Source: Engelhardtia mirabilis (GTDB taxonomy: Bacteria > Planctomycetota > UBA1135 > GCA-002686595). Taken from it: a stretch of 64,000 bases of DNA. Below the pieces are notes generated by a model. That model did not search any database. It was given only the letters and a program-made list of their open reading frames with translations, and was not told where the DNA came from. Location: assembly GCF_007748095.1 (NCBI RefSeq), contig NZ_CP036287.1, positions 1,798,001-1,862,000 on the forward strand, given 5' to 3'. Both the position numbers and the translations under genes were made by a program. Of the stretch, positions 8,801-19,585 are shown piece by piece. How positions within the stretch are numbered: the first letter of the stretch is position 1; the number at the start of each line of letters is the position of its first letter.

Positions 8801-8995
8801 GGCGAGATCGTCACCGCCTGCCAGCAGACCTGCCCGGCCGAGGCGATCACCTTCGGCGACCTGGCCGACGAGAAAAGCGCCGTCCGCAAGAAGCACGAGC
8901 TGCCCCGCGGCTACGCGATGCTGGCGTACCTGAACATCAAACCGCGTACGGCCTACCTGGCCCGCGTGACCAACCCGAACCCCGAGCTGGTCTAG
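5888..8995 (+). CDS. actB: Alternative complex III subunit ActB (molybdopterin-enzyme-like plus iron-sulfur domains)
   Basis: A 1035-residue fusion. The N-terminus contains RRRFLQLMGAST (from about residue 43), a twin-arginine-like signal. Residues about 90-760 resemble the catalytic fold of molybdopterin oxidoreductases; in known ACIII this domain has lost its cofactor. Residues about 775-1010 form a ferredoxin-like domain with clusters CTGCNACVIAC, CIQCEMAPCEQVCP, CIGTRYCSNNCP and CTYC...CQQTCP, giving three [4Fe-4S] and one [3Fe-4S] cluster sites by family comparison. This is the usual ActB1-ActB2 fused architecture. Electrons from quinol pass through these clusters to the ActA and ActE haems. 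Confidence 0.95.
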   Translation: MKTETPNTRYWRSLEELERTDEFKDFAFREFPEGADKLDGVDRRRFLQLMGASTALAGASSCRWEKTNILPLAERPEDRIPGVPEHFATAMELGAAAQGLVLTSYDGRPIKVEGNDQLPGTQGAASCFAQGAILELYDPDRSRVLTRDGNEQKGWAPFDAWFDQELSRLEAKSGAGLAILHQPTSSETAKRLVAKVKARFPQARVAAYAPVDRATERAGGELAFGRPVRTHFRLDGAKVIATFDGDLFSGHPDELRHARDFAKHRRPEEGWMTRLYSVESRFTSTGSLADHRLPVRSESVGAVLAALEATLIAKGATVPSGWGSPSAAPSGALLDAPRTKKFVDALANDLLAHRGECVIQVGAGQTAPVHAVAHRINAMLGAIGKTVVLTDEPVVSGTAELEALVAAMRGRQVETLFVLGGNPVYDAPADLDFEAALGEVGSVAHLALYADETSAASTWHLPQAHFLESWGDARAWDGTHCLTQPLIHPLYKGRTALELLARMGGELFADSQELVRATFDERYATDDSGWRRALHDGFVAQSAFGAITPAGRGFAAPSFPPSALAAGIPANGSLELTLFPDASTYDGRYANNGWLQELPEFMTKLTWDNAALIGPATAKSLGVKHEQLVELEIDGRKLECAVYVMPGQAAGAVGLALGYGRTRAGHVGGLIDEDAPSVGFNSYRLATSAAGWSATGLTVKKTGRTYKLASTQDHQDIDTTGLVEREARIEDLARHQTLEQYTEHPDAMQQTLLGTHYPPLQSLWKEFEYAGNRWGMSIDLSTCTGCNACVIACQSENNIPIVGKEQVINNREMHWLRIDRYFETGEAEEHSYAPHESAKPVEHRSHGELDEDNPRVHRQPVGCIQCEMAPCEQVCPVAATVHSDEGLNDMVYNRCIGTRYCSNNCPVKVRRFNFFNYHKDLKDPDNAVKKLGFNPEVTVRHRGVMEKCTYCVQRIQAVKIDARNKKRPIEDGEIVTACQQTCPAEAITFGDLADEKSAVRKKHELPRGYAMLAYLNIKPRTAYLARVTNPNPELV

Positions 8996-8999
8996 ATCG

Positions 9000-10445
<1,446 letters not shown>

Positions 10446-10458
10446 GGGGGATCGAACG

Positions 10459-11769
10459 ATGGTGGAACTGCGATTCAAGAACACGTCGTCTGAGGACCCG
10501 AACTGGGTCCGCAGCCTCAACGAGCACGACGAGGGCTCCGAGCAGAAGCTCAGTTGCGTGATGGCGGAGTACGCCACCCCGCAGGAGTGGCTCGCCGCCT
10601 GTGCGAAGGTCCGTGACGCCGGCTACAAGCGCTGGGACGGACTGACCCCCTTCCCGGTCCACGGGATGGAGGAGTACATCGGGATCAAGCCCACGATCCT
10701 GCCCTGGATCACGCTGGTCGCCGGCATGACCGGGATGACCGTCGCCGTGGCGCTGCAGTACTTCACCAACGCGGTGCTGTACCCCTACCTGATCAGTGGC
10801 AAGCCCCTGTTCAGCCTCCCGGCCAACGTGCCGGTGATGTTCGAGCTCACCGTGCTGTTCGCGGCGTTCACGACGGTGTTCACCATGCTGGCGATGAACG
10901 GGCTGCCCCAGTGGTTCCACCCGCTCTTCCGGCGCAACAACTTCGAGCGCATGACCGACGACCGCTTCGGCATCGTGGTCGAGGCGTCGGACCCGAAGTT
11001 CAACCGCCAGCAGGTCGAGTTGCTGCTCGCCAATGCCGGGGGTGCCAACGTCGAGGCGATCTTCGAGCCCGCGAAGCGTGCGCCACTGCCCGTCGTGATC
11101 CACGGCGTCGGACTGTGCGTCACGGTGCTGGCGCTGATCCCCGCCGGGCTCGCGATCAAGTCGCGCTACGTGAAGTCCGACAAGCCCCGGATCCACATCA
11201 TCCAGGACATGGACATGCAGCCGAAGTTCAAGGCTCAGGCGCCGAGCCCGATCCTTGGTCAGCTCTTCGGGGACATGCGCGCCTCCATGCCCCAGGTCGA
11301 GGGCACGGTCGGTCGCGGACAGTTGCGCGAGGACGACCACTACTACCGTGGCCGCTTCGGCGAAGGCGAAGAGGACTACTTCGACGGCATCCCGCCCCAG
11401 GCCCTCGAGCACTTCGGCAGCGCGACCGCGCTGCTCGAGCGCGGGCGCGAGCGCTACGGCATCAGCTGCGCGCCCTGCCACGGTCTGACCGGGGTCGGCG
11501 ACGGCCTGGTGGCGCAACGGGCCGACATGCTCCAGCAGGGCACGTGGGTGCCGCCGACCTCGTTGCACGCGGACACGGTCGTGCCCCAGGCGGACGGCCG
11601 GATCTTCGAGACGATCTCCCTGGGCCGCAACAACATGAAGCCCTACGGCGCATCGGTGAAGGTCGCTGATCGCTGGGCGATCGTGGCCTACGTCCGCGCC
11701 CTGCAGCAGTCGCAGGCCGCCACCTCCGACATGGTTCCCCCCGCCGAGCTCGAGGCACTGAAAGACTGA
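10459..11769 (+). CDS. Fused ActD-ActE: DUF3341 membrane subunit joined to a monohaem cytochrome c
   Basis: A 436-residue protein. Residues about 30-195 correspond to ActD (DUF3341), with the typical start VMAEYATPQEWLAACAKVRDAGY and two membrane helices (about 74-92 and 112-140). A third hydrophobic segment (about 212-232) leads into a C-terminal cytochrome c domain with one haem site CAPCH (337-341) and a distal Met candidate in NNMKPYG. In the standard cluster actD and actE are separate genes, and ActE is a lipoprotein; here the third helix replaces the lipid anchor. The frame is continuous with no stop or start between the halves. The ATG of actF overlaps its TGA by 1 nt. Confidence 0.88.
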   Translation: MVELRFKNTSSEDPNWVRSLNEHDEGSEQKLSCVMAEYATPQEWLAACAKVRDAGYKRWDGLTPFPVHGMEEYIGIKPTILPWITLVAGMTGMTVAVALQYFTNAVLYPYLISGKPLFSLPANVPVMFELTVLFAAFTTVFTMLAMNGLPQWFHPLFRRNNFERMTDDRFGIVVEASDPKFNRQQVELLLANAGGANVEAIFEPAKRAPLPVVIHGVGLCVTVLALIPAGLAIKSRYVKSDKPRIHIIQDMDMQPKFKAQAPSPILGQLFGDMRASMPQVEGTVGRGQLREDDHYYRGRFGEGEEDYFDGIPPQALEHFGSATALLERGRERYGISCAPCHGLTGVGDGLVAQRADMLQQGTWVPPTSLHADTVVPQADGRIFETISLGRNNMKPYGASVKVADRWAIVAYVRALQQSQAATSDMVPPAELEALKD

Positions 11770-13028
11770 TGGCACACGCTCACACGCAAACGCTGACGGA
11801 AGAGCAGACGCGCCTACCCGCGCGGGTCGCCAGCCTGGCGCCCGGGATCATCTTCGGCGGTTTGGTGCTGATCCTGGCCGCCCTCGGCTGGGCCTTCGCC
11901 ACCGAAGACGGTCTGGTGCACTTCCAGTACGCCTACCTGACGGGCTTCATGGCCTGGCTGATGGTGGCGCTCGGGTCGCTGATCTTCCTCTGCCTCCAGC
12001 ACGTCTTCCGTGCCGGGTGGAGCGTCGGGATGCGCCGCATCCCCGAGATGATCGTCAGCAACTTCTGGCCCTGGATCATCGTCGCCTTCATGCCGATCTT
12101 CATCCCGATCTGCATGGGTGACACCACGGTCTACAAGTGGCTCGACCCGGCCATGGTCAACCCGACCTCGCCGCTGTTCGACCAGATCCTGGCCAACAAG
12201 TCGGGCTACCTGAACAAGGGCTTCTTCATCGGCCGTCTAGTCGCCTACTTCGGCATCTGGACGCTGATGGCGCGCTTCTTCGTCAAGAACTCCGTGGCCC
12301 AGGACGCTGACGGCGATCCCGCGCGCACGCGCCGGATGGAGATGCGTGCCGCGCCGCTGATCATGGTCTTCGCCCTGAGCCTGACCTTCGCCGGCTTCGA
12401 CCTCTTGATGTCCCTGGACCCGCACTGGTTCAGCACCATCTGGGGCGTCTACCTCTTCGCCGGCTGCATGATCAGCTCGGTCTCGTCGATGATCCTGCTG
12501 CTGATGTTCATCCAGAACTTCGGCGGCATGAAGCACATCGGTCCGGAGCAGTACAGCGACCTCGGCAAGCTGCTGTTCGCCTTCGTCTTCTTCTGGGGTT
12601 ACATCGCGTTCAGCCAGTACATGCTGATCTGGTACGCGAACATCCCCGAGGAGACGACCTTCTTCCACTTCCGCCAGGCGGGTGAGTGGGCGAACTTCTC
12701 CCTGCTGCTGCTCTTCGGGCACCTGCTGCTGCCCTTCCCGGGCCTGCTCTCGCGCCACATCAAGCGCGGTCGCAAGACCCTGGCCTTCTGGGCGATCTGG
12801 ATGCTCGTGTTCCACTTCGTCGACTTCTACTGGATGGTCATGCCCTACCTGGCCAAGAAGCTGGGCCACGGCATGGAGGTCGTCTTCCATCCGATGGACG
12901 TGCTGATCTGGCTGGGCCTGGGCCTGGGCCTGTTCGGCCTTACCCTCTCGCGGGCGAAGCGTCAGTCGATGGTCCCGCTGCGGGATCCGCGCCTGCCCGA
13001 GTCCCTGGCCTTCGAGAACTACTACTAA
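11769..13028 (+). CDS. actF: Alternative complex III subunit ActF, NrfD-like membrane subunit
   Basis: A 419-residue membrane protein with about ten predicted helices, related to ActC but shorter. In solved ACIII structures ActC and ActF pack around the core; ActC binds quinol and ActF may take part in proton movement, though the latter is unproven. Translation is coupled to the upstream gene through a TGATG overlap. A small membrane-protein gene begins 3 nt after its stop. Confidence 0.93.
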   Translation: MAHAHTQTLTEEQTRLPARVASLAPGIIFGGLVLILAALGWAFATEDGLVHFQYAYLTGFMAWLMVALGSLIFLCLQHVFRAGWSVGMRRIPEMIVSNFWPWIIVAFMPIFIPICMGDTTVYKWLDPAMVNPTSPLFDQILANKSGYLNKGFFIGRLVAYFGIWTLMARFFVKNSVAQDADGDPARTRRMEMRAAPLIMVFALSLTFAGFDLLMSLDPHWFSTIWGVYLFAGCMISSVSSMILLLMFIQNFGGMKHIGPEQYSDLGKLLFAFVFFWGYIAFSQYMLIWYANIPEETTFFHFRQAGEWANFSLLLLFGHLLLPFPGLLSRHIKRGRKTLAFWAIWMLVFHFVDFYWMVMPYLAKKLGHGMEVVFHPMDVLIWLGLGLGLFGLTLSRAKRQSMVPLRDPRLPESLAFENYY

Positions 13029-13031
13029 GCC

Positions 13032-13322
13032 ATGGCAGCCGCACCCGATTCAGTCAACGCAGGCAAGCTGGCCGTCGTCGGCTTCGCAGGCATCGTCTTC
13101 ACCTACTTCTGCGTGCTGATGCTGCAGGGTCTCTACTTCCGAGAAGTGGACATCCAGTGGAATGACAAGGTCGTCGACGTGCCCAACGAGGTCTCGGACG
13201 CGGCCCTGGCCGAGCAGATGCACCGGCTTCGTAGCTACGCGGTGGTGGATGAACAGGCCGGGACGTACCAGATTCCTATCGAGCAAGCGATGAAGACCGT
13301 CGCTGACCAGATCGGCAACTGA
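13032..13322 (+). CDS. Small single-helix membrane protein at the actG position
   Basis: A 96-residue protein with one membrane helix (about residues 12-32) and a C-terminal soluble tail ending in a helix (PIEQAMKTVADQIGN). It sits between actF and the Sco gene, 3 nt after actF. Rhodothermus-type clusters have a small single-helix subunit of unknown role, ActG, at the same place. I see no sequence motif that proves homology, so assignment as ActG is by position and topology only. Confidence 0.75.
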   Translation: MAAAPDSVNAGKLAVVGFAGIVFTYFCVLMLQGLYFREVDIQWNDKVVDVPNEVSDAALAEQMHRLRSYAVVDEQAGTYQIPIEQAMKTVADQIGN

Positions 13323-13363
13323 CGGATCTCGGCCAGACGCCTCGATCAAGGACTCCAACGACC

Positions 13364-14275
13364 ATGAACGCCTTCACCCGAACCAGGACACTCCTCGCCA
13401 CGGTCGCACTCGCGACCGCGGTGGGGCTGTCGTCGCCAGCCGTTGCCTACGGGCCGGTGCGCGCGGTTCAGGTGAACGACGCCGTTCCGGAGGACACCGC
13501 CGGCGTGGGCGTGGAGCAGCGGCTGGGTGAGCAGGTCCCGACGGACGTGCCCTTCACCGACCACCTGGGGGAGCGGGTCACCTTCGGGGACTGCTTCCAG
13601 TCCGGACGGCCGGTGATCCTCACGCTGAACTATTCCGACTGCCCGATGCTCTGCGGCATGCAGTTGGACGGTCTGATCGACGTCCTCAACCAGCTCGGCT
13701 GGGTCGTGGGTGAGGACTTCGACGTCGTCACCGTTTCGATCGACGAGAACGAGCTCTTCACCAAGGCCGCGGCCACCCGCGAGCACTACCTGAACCGCTA
13801 CGTGCATCGGGCCGAGATGCCCGACGGCGACGGGGGCTGGCACTTCCTGGTGGGGCAGCAGTCGAGCATCGACGCGGTGGCCCAGGCAGTCGGCTTCGGT
13901 TACCGCTTCGTCCCCTCCACGGGGGAATTCGCACACGAGGCAGCAATCATGCTGCTCACGCCCGAGGCGGTGGTCTCCCGCTACCTCTTCGGTGTCTCCT
14001 TCGAGGAGCCCACCCTGCGGCTGTCCCTGGTCGAAGCCTCGGACGGCAAGCTCGGCGGCATTGCCGAGCGGATCACGATGATGTGCTTCGTGTACGACCC
14101 GACCAGCGGGTCCTACGTCGCCGAAGCCCTGTCGGTGATGAAGCTCGGCGGTCTCGTCACCGTCGTGGTCCTGGGCGGCTTCCTCCTCATCTTCTGGCGC
14201 AAAGAACTCATCGGGGTCCTGGGATCACGTCGATCCGGACCGCGAACGGAAAAGACCCTCGAGGGCGTTTCCTGA
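13364..14275 (+). CDS. Sco1/SenC-type copper chaperone with C-terminal membrane helix
   Basis: A 303-residue protein with a cleavable-looking signal (residues 1-28, ending AVA), a thioredoxin-fold domain with the copper motif CPMLC (CXXXC) and a later conserved His (FAHEA), and a C-terminal membrane helix (about 262-281). Sco proteins deliver copper to the CuA centre of cytochrome oxidase subunit II, and the coxB gene starts 2 nt after this stop. The C-terminal rather than N-terminal anchor is unusual relative to classical Sco1 but occurs in ACIII-oxidase clusters. Confidence 0.92.
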   Translation: MNAFTRTRTLLATVALATAVGLSSPAVAYGPVRAVQVNDAVPEDTAGVGVEQRLGEQVPTDVPFTDHLGERVTFGDCFQSGRPVILTLNYSDCPMLCGMQLDGLIDVLNQLGWVVGEDFDVVTVSIDENELFTKAAATREHYLNRYVHRAEMPDGDGGWHFLVGQQSSIDAVAQAVGFGYRFVPSTGEFAHEAAIMLLTPEAVVSRYLFGVSFEEPTLRLSLVEASDGKLGGIAERITMMCFVYDPTSGSYVAEALSVMKLGGLVTVVVLGGFLLIFWRKELIGVLGSRRSGPRTEKTLEGVS

Positions 14276-14277
14276 TC

Positions 14278-15279
14278 ATGAACGGACTGTTGAGTCTCGC
14301 CCTGCAGGGCGCGGGCCAGAGCTTCTGGTTCCCCGAGCAAGCGTCGACCGTCGCCGGTCGCATCGACGCGGTCTTCTACTTCATCCTCTGGGTGTCGATC
14401 ATCTCCTTCGTGGGGGTGGTCGGCGTGACCCTCTGGTTCGCGTGGAAGTACCGCGCGCGGCCGGGTCACTCCGCCGTGAAGACGTCCAGCCACGACAACA
14501 CCCTCGAGGTCACCTGGACGATCATCCCGACGATCCTCGTCGCGGGCATGTTCTGGGTCGGCTTCAAGGGCTTCCTCGACCTGCGCAATGCGCCCGAGGG
14601 CTCCTACCAGGTCAACGTCACCGCCCAGAAGTGGTCCTGGGAGTTCCAGTACCCCAACGGCCACCTCTCGCCCGAGCTGCACAGCTGGGTCGGGCAGCCG
14701 ACGCGGCTCCTGATGACGTCGACCGACGTCCTGCACAGCCTCTACATCCCCTCCTTCCGCGTGAAGCAGGACGTGGTGCCCGGCCGCTACACCAGCCTGT
14801 GGTGGGAGGCGACCAAGCCCGGCGTCTACAACCTCTTTTGCACCGAGTACTGCGGCGACCAGCACTCGGCCATGATCACCAAGTGCGTGGTCCACGAGTC
14901 GAAGGAAGCCTTCGACGCGTGGATGGAGAAGGACGCAGACATCATCGGCAACTCGCCGTCGCTCGTGGCGGCCGGTGAGACCCTCTACAACCGCAAGGGC
15001 TGCACCCAGTGCCACCTGACCACCGCCGAGACCCTGAAAGGCCCCGGGTTCCTGGTCCTGTCGAAGGCCTGGGCGGACGGGAAAGCCCTGCCTCTTGACG
15101 GTGGCGGCTCGGTGATGCCCGACGAGAACTACGTCCGCGAGTCGATCCTCGTTCCCGGCGCGAAGATCCGCGACGGGTTCAAGGGTGTGAACATGCCTGC
15201 CTACCAGGGACGGATCAAAGACGACGAGCTCGGCGCGATCAGCCTCTACATCCAGTCCCTCGCCACCGACGGCAACTGA
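14278..15279 (+). CDS. coxB: caa3-type cytochrome c oxidase subunit II with CuA and haem c
   Basis: The ATG at 14278 (2 nt after the Sco stop) gives a 333-residue protein; a longer in-frame reading upstream overlaps the Sco gene and is not credible. Two membrane helices (about 25-50 and 75-95) precede the cupredoxin domain with CuA ligands His153, Cys188, Cys192, His196 and Met199 (CTEYCGDQHSAM). A C-terminal cytochrome c domain carries CTQCH (242-246) with Met in NMPAY as a likely axial ligand. This fusion defines caa3 oxidases, which receive electrons directly from ACIII or a soluble cytochrome. Confidence 0.95.
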   Translation: MNGLLSLALQGAGQSFWFPEQASTVAGRIDAVFYFILWVSIISFVGVVGVTLWFAWKYRARPGHSAVKTSSHDNTLEVTWTIIPTILVAGMFWVGFKGFLDLRNAPEGSYQVNVTAQKWSWEFQYPNGHLSPELHSWVGQPTRLLMTSTDVLHSLYIPSFRVKQDVVPGRYTSLWWEATKPGVYNLFCTEYCGDQHSAMITKCVVHESKEAFDAWMEKDADIIGNSPSLVAAGETLYNRKGCTQCHLTTAETLKGPGFLVLSKAWADGKALPLDGGGSVMPDENYVRESILVPGAKIRDGFKGVNMPAYQGRIKDDELGAISLYIQSLATDGN

Positions 15280-15292
15280 TCGGACCCCAACC

Positions 15293-17014
<1,722 letters not shown>

Positions 17015-17019
17015 GCCCC

Positions 17020-18153
17020 ATGTCCTCGACCCAGGCCCCCCCCGCCGCCGCCCACGTGGCGCACGACGACCACCACGACCACCCGGCTCACCTCGCCCAT
17101 CATTTCGATGACGAGGAGCAGCAGTTCGACGCCGGGAAGCTCGGGATCTGGTTGTTCCTCGTCACGGAGATCCTGTTCTTCTCCGGCCTGTTCTGCGCCT
17201 ATTCCATCTGGCGTCACGAGCACCCGGAGGTCTTCCTCTACTCGCACTACTACCTGAGCACCTTCTGGGGCGCGCTCAACACCTGCGTGCTGCTGATCTC
17301 GTCGCTGACGGCGGCGTGGGCGGTTCGCACGGCGCAGTTGGGGGACAACCGCAAGACGGCGTTGCTCTTGGGTCTCACGATCCTGTGCGCCTTCGGGTTC
17401 CTCGGGATCAAGTCGATCGAGTACGGCGGGAAGTTCGCCCACGGCACTGGTCCGGGCAAGTTCTTCAACCCGCACCCCGAGCACATGATCGTGACCGCCG
17501 AGAACTACACGGTTCTCGTCGGCCACGCCGGCCACATGGCCGAGGGTCGCTTGGCGGAGATGCAGGCGGAGCACCCCGAGGAGTTCGACGCCCTGTTCCA
17601 CGAGTCACGTGAGCACGTGCTCGAGGAGGCCTTGGCGGCCAAGGCTGCGAGCATGTCCACGGAGAAGGACCCGGTGACCGTCGCCGACCTCTCCGACGCG
17701 GTCAGGGCCGAAGTCGAAGGCGCGATCGACGCCGATCACGCTGCTCACGGCCATGGCTTCGAAGCCCACGCCGCGCCCGAGGCCCACGTTCCCGGCGCCC
17801 ACGGTCACGAGGGCGACGTGCACGCGGCCGACGCCCACGAGTCCTCCGCCGAGGTCGAGCACTCGAGGATCGAGAAGGCGATGCTCCACCACGAGTCGGA
17901 GGTCGTGCTCTCCGAGTACGAAGAGCGCCCCGCCTCGGTGCGGACCTTCTTCTCGATCTACTTCGCGATGACCGGCCTGCACGGGATCCACGTGGTGGCC
18001 GGCATCATCGCGATCGGCTGGGTCATGCGACGCGCCATGCGCGGCGAGTTCAACCCCGGGTACTTCGGTGCCGTCGACTACGTGGCGCTGTACTGGCACC
18101 TGGTCGACCTGATCTGGATCTACCTGTTCCCGCTCCTGTACCTCATCCACTGA
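17020..18153 (+). CDS. coxC: Cytochrome c oxidase subunit III with a large His- and Ala-rich insertion
   Basis: A 377-residue protein, much longer than the roughly 200-260 residues usual for subunit III. The N-terminal 35 residues are His-rich. Helices lie at about 42-62, 80-102 and 113-131; family motifs include GIWLFLVTEILFFSGLF, GLHGIHVVAG and ALYWHLVDLIWIYLFPLLYL. Between them residues about 150-305 form a hydrophilic insertion with many His, Ala, Glu and Asp residues (AHGHGFEAHAAPEAH). The frame and codon use are continuous, so this is one gene. The insertion may bind metal (copper or zinc) or lie on a membrane face; that is inference. Confidence 0.93.
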   Translation: MSSTQAPPAAAHVAHDDHHDHPAHLAHHFDDEEQQFDAGKLGIWLFLVTEILFFSGLFCAYSIWRHEHPEVFLYSHYYLSTFWGALNTCVLLISSLTAAWAVRTAQLGDNRKTALLLGLTILCAFGFLGIKSIEYGGKFAHGTGPGKFFNPHPEHMIVTAENYTVLVGHAGHMAEGRLAEMQAEHPEEFDALFHESREHVLEEALAAKAASMSTEKDPVTVADLSDAVRAEVEGAIDADHAAHGHGFEAHAAPEAHVPGAHGHEGDVHAADAHESSAEVEHSRIEKAMLHHESEVVLSEYEERPASVRTFFSIYFAMTGLHGIHVVAGIIAIGWVMRRAMRGEFNPGYFGAVDYVALYWHLVDLIWIYLFPLLYLIH

Positions 18154-18170
18154 TCGACGGAGACTCCAAC

Positions 18171-18515
18171 ATGTCGCACGACGAACACGGCTTCGCCCAC
18201 GTCATGTCGATCAAGATGCTGATCGGTGTGTGGGCTGCTCTCATGATCCTGACCGGGATCACCGTCTGGTCCGCTCAGCACCACTTCGGTGCCCTCGACC
18301 TGCCGATCGCCATGGGCATCGCCACGTTCAAGGCCCTGCTGGTGGCGCTCTTCTTCATGCACCTGAAGTACGACCGGCCCTTCAACGGTCTGATCTTCCT
18401 GGCCTCGATCATCTTCGCGGGCGTCTTCGTGACGATCTCGATGATGGACACCGGCCAGAACCAGGGTGCTATCCAAGAGCTGCGGACGGCCACCGGGACG
18501 ACCGCGGACGGCTGA
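18171..18515 (+). CDS. coxD: Cytochrome c oxidase subunit IV (small prokaryotic type)
   Basis: A 114-residue protein with three predicted helices (about 12-33, 43-64 and 72-92). FKALLVALFFMHLKYDRPFN is typical of the bacterial COX4/CyoD-like subunit (the A-x-x-V-x-x-F-F-M-H-L-K pattern). It is the last gene of the respiratory operon, 17 nt after subunit III, and a strong hairpin follows its stop by 67 bp. Confidence 0.9.
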   Translation: MSHDEHGFAHVMSIKMLIGVWAALMILTGITVWSAQHHFGALDLPIAMGIATFKALLVALFFMHLKYDRPFNGLIFLASIIFAGVFVTISMMDTGQNQGAIQELRTATGTTADG

Positions 18516-18582
18516 TCGCCGGATGGCGCGGATCGGAGGCCTCACGGCTTGATCCCGCGCTCCGTCTGTCCCAGGACTCAGC

Positions 18583-18615
18583 GGGCCGAGGCACGGGACT
18601 CCCGGGCCTCGGCCC
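18583..18615 (+). terminator. Hairpin terminator at the end of the ACIII-caa3 operon
   Basis: GGGCCGAGGC (18583-18592) pairs perfectly with GCCTCGGCCC (18606-18615). An inner CGGG/CCCG stem after one mismatch closes on a 3-nt loop. No U-tract follows (GTTCTCG). Confidence 0.6.
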
Positions 18616-18751
18616 GTTCTCGATGGGGGACCCGGGCCGGGGCCGATCCCGCTAACCTGGTCTCGCCCCCGATCCTCCCATTCCGTTGCGACGCTGACTC
18701 CGGCCTCAACGGTGCTCCGATCGTCGACGGTGGCCCCGCCGCGACAGTGCG

Positions 18752-19390
18752 ATGGTCTTCCTCCAACTCCGCCCAACAGGCTCCTACGACTTGAAGTCGG
18801 ACGATCTCGAAGCCATCCGTCGCGCCGGCGACCAGAGCAAGGGCGTCGGCACCCTCGGTGTGAAGCTGTTCCTCGCGAGCCTCAGCTTCCTCTTCGGCGC
18901 CAGCATCCTGCTGTACCTGGTCGTCCTGCTGCCCGCGGCTCCGCCCGAGCAGCCGGTGCTGCCGGTGGTCGGTCTGGGTCTAGCCCTGTCGACCATGGTC
19001 ATGCTCGCCAGCTCGTTCACCTACTGGCTCGCCCTACGGGCCATCGGCGAGGACGACCGCCAGGCCTTCCGGCGCATGATGACCTGGACCCTGGTCCTGG
19101 GACTCGGCTTCATGGCGAGCCAGGGCTACAACTGGTGGGAGCTGGTCGCCTCGGGTCTGCCGCTGGACGCCAGCAACCGCTACAGCGCTCTGTTCCTGGT
19201 CATGACCGTGCTGCACGCCCTGCACGTGGTGGGCGGGCTGATCCCACTGGCAGTGGTCACCGCCAAGGCCCGCCGCGGCGAGTACACCGCGAAGAGCCAC
19301 GAGGGCGCGACCAACGTCTCGCTCTACTGGCACTTCCTCGATGTGGTCTGGCTGCTGATGCTGGTCGCGATCGTCATCGCGACGGCTTGA
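18752..19390 (+). CDS. Second haem-copper oxidase subunit III-like protein
   Basis: A 212-residue protein with five predicted helices and subunit III motifs (QGYNWWELV, VLHALHVVGGLIPLAVV, EGATNVSLYWHFLDVVWLLMLVAIV). It lacks the His-rich insertion of the operon's subunit III. It lies 236 bp beyond the operon's last gene and after a hairpin, so it may be transcribed separately or by read-through. Subunit III-like proteins are also partners of nitric oxide reductases and other haem-copper enzymes, but the only oxidase catalytic subunit in view is the caa3 one. Confidence 0.85.
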   Translation: MVFLQLRPTGSYDLKSDDLEAIRRAGDQSKGVGTLGVKLFLASLSFLFGASILLYLVVLLPAAPPEQPVLPVVGLGLALSTMVMLASSFTYWLALRAIGEDDRQAFRRMMTWTLVLGLGFMASQGYNWWELVASGLPLDASNRYSALFLVMTVLHALHVVGGLIPLAVVTAKARRGEYTAKSHEGATNVSLYWHFLDVVWLLMLVAIVIATA

Positions 19391-19585
19391 TTGCGGTTGC
19401 ACGGCCTCCGATGGCGTCCGTCCAGAGGCTCCGGCCCCGTGCCGGGTCAGGACGGTGGGCGTCCGGATGGCCGACCGCTGGGCGGCGCTCATCAAGGGGC
19501 CTGGGGCCCGGGCCGAGACTGGACCTGTCCATCGGGACCGATGATTTCGCCCACACGCGCGGTCTCGCGATTGCCGTGCGGCGCG

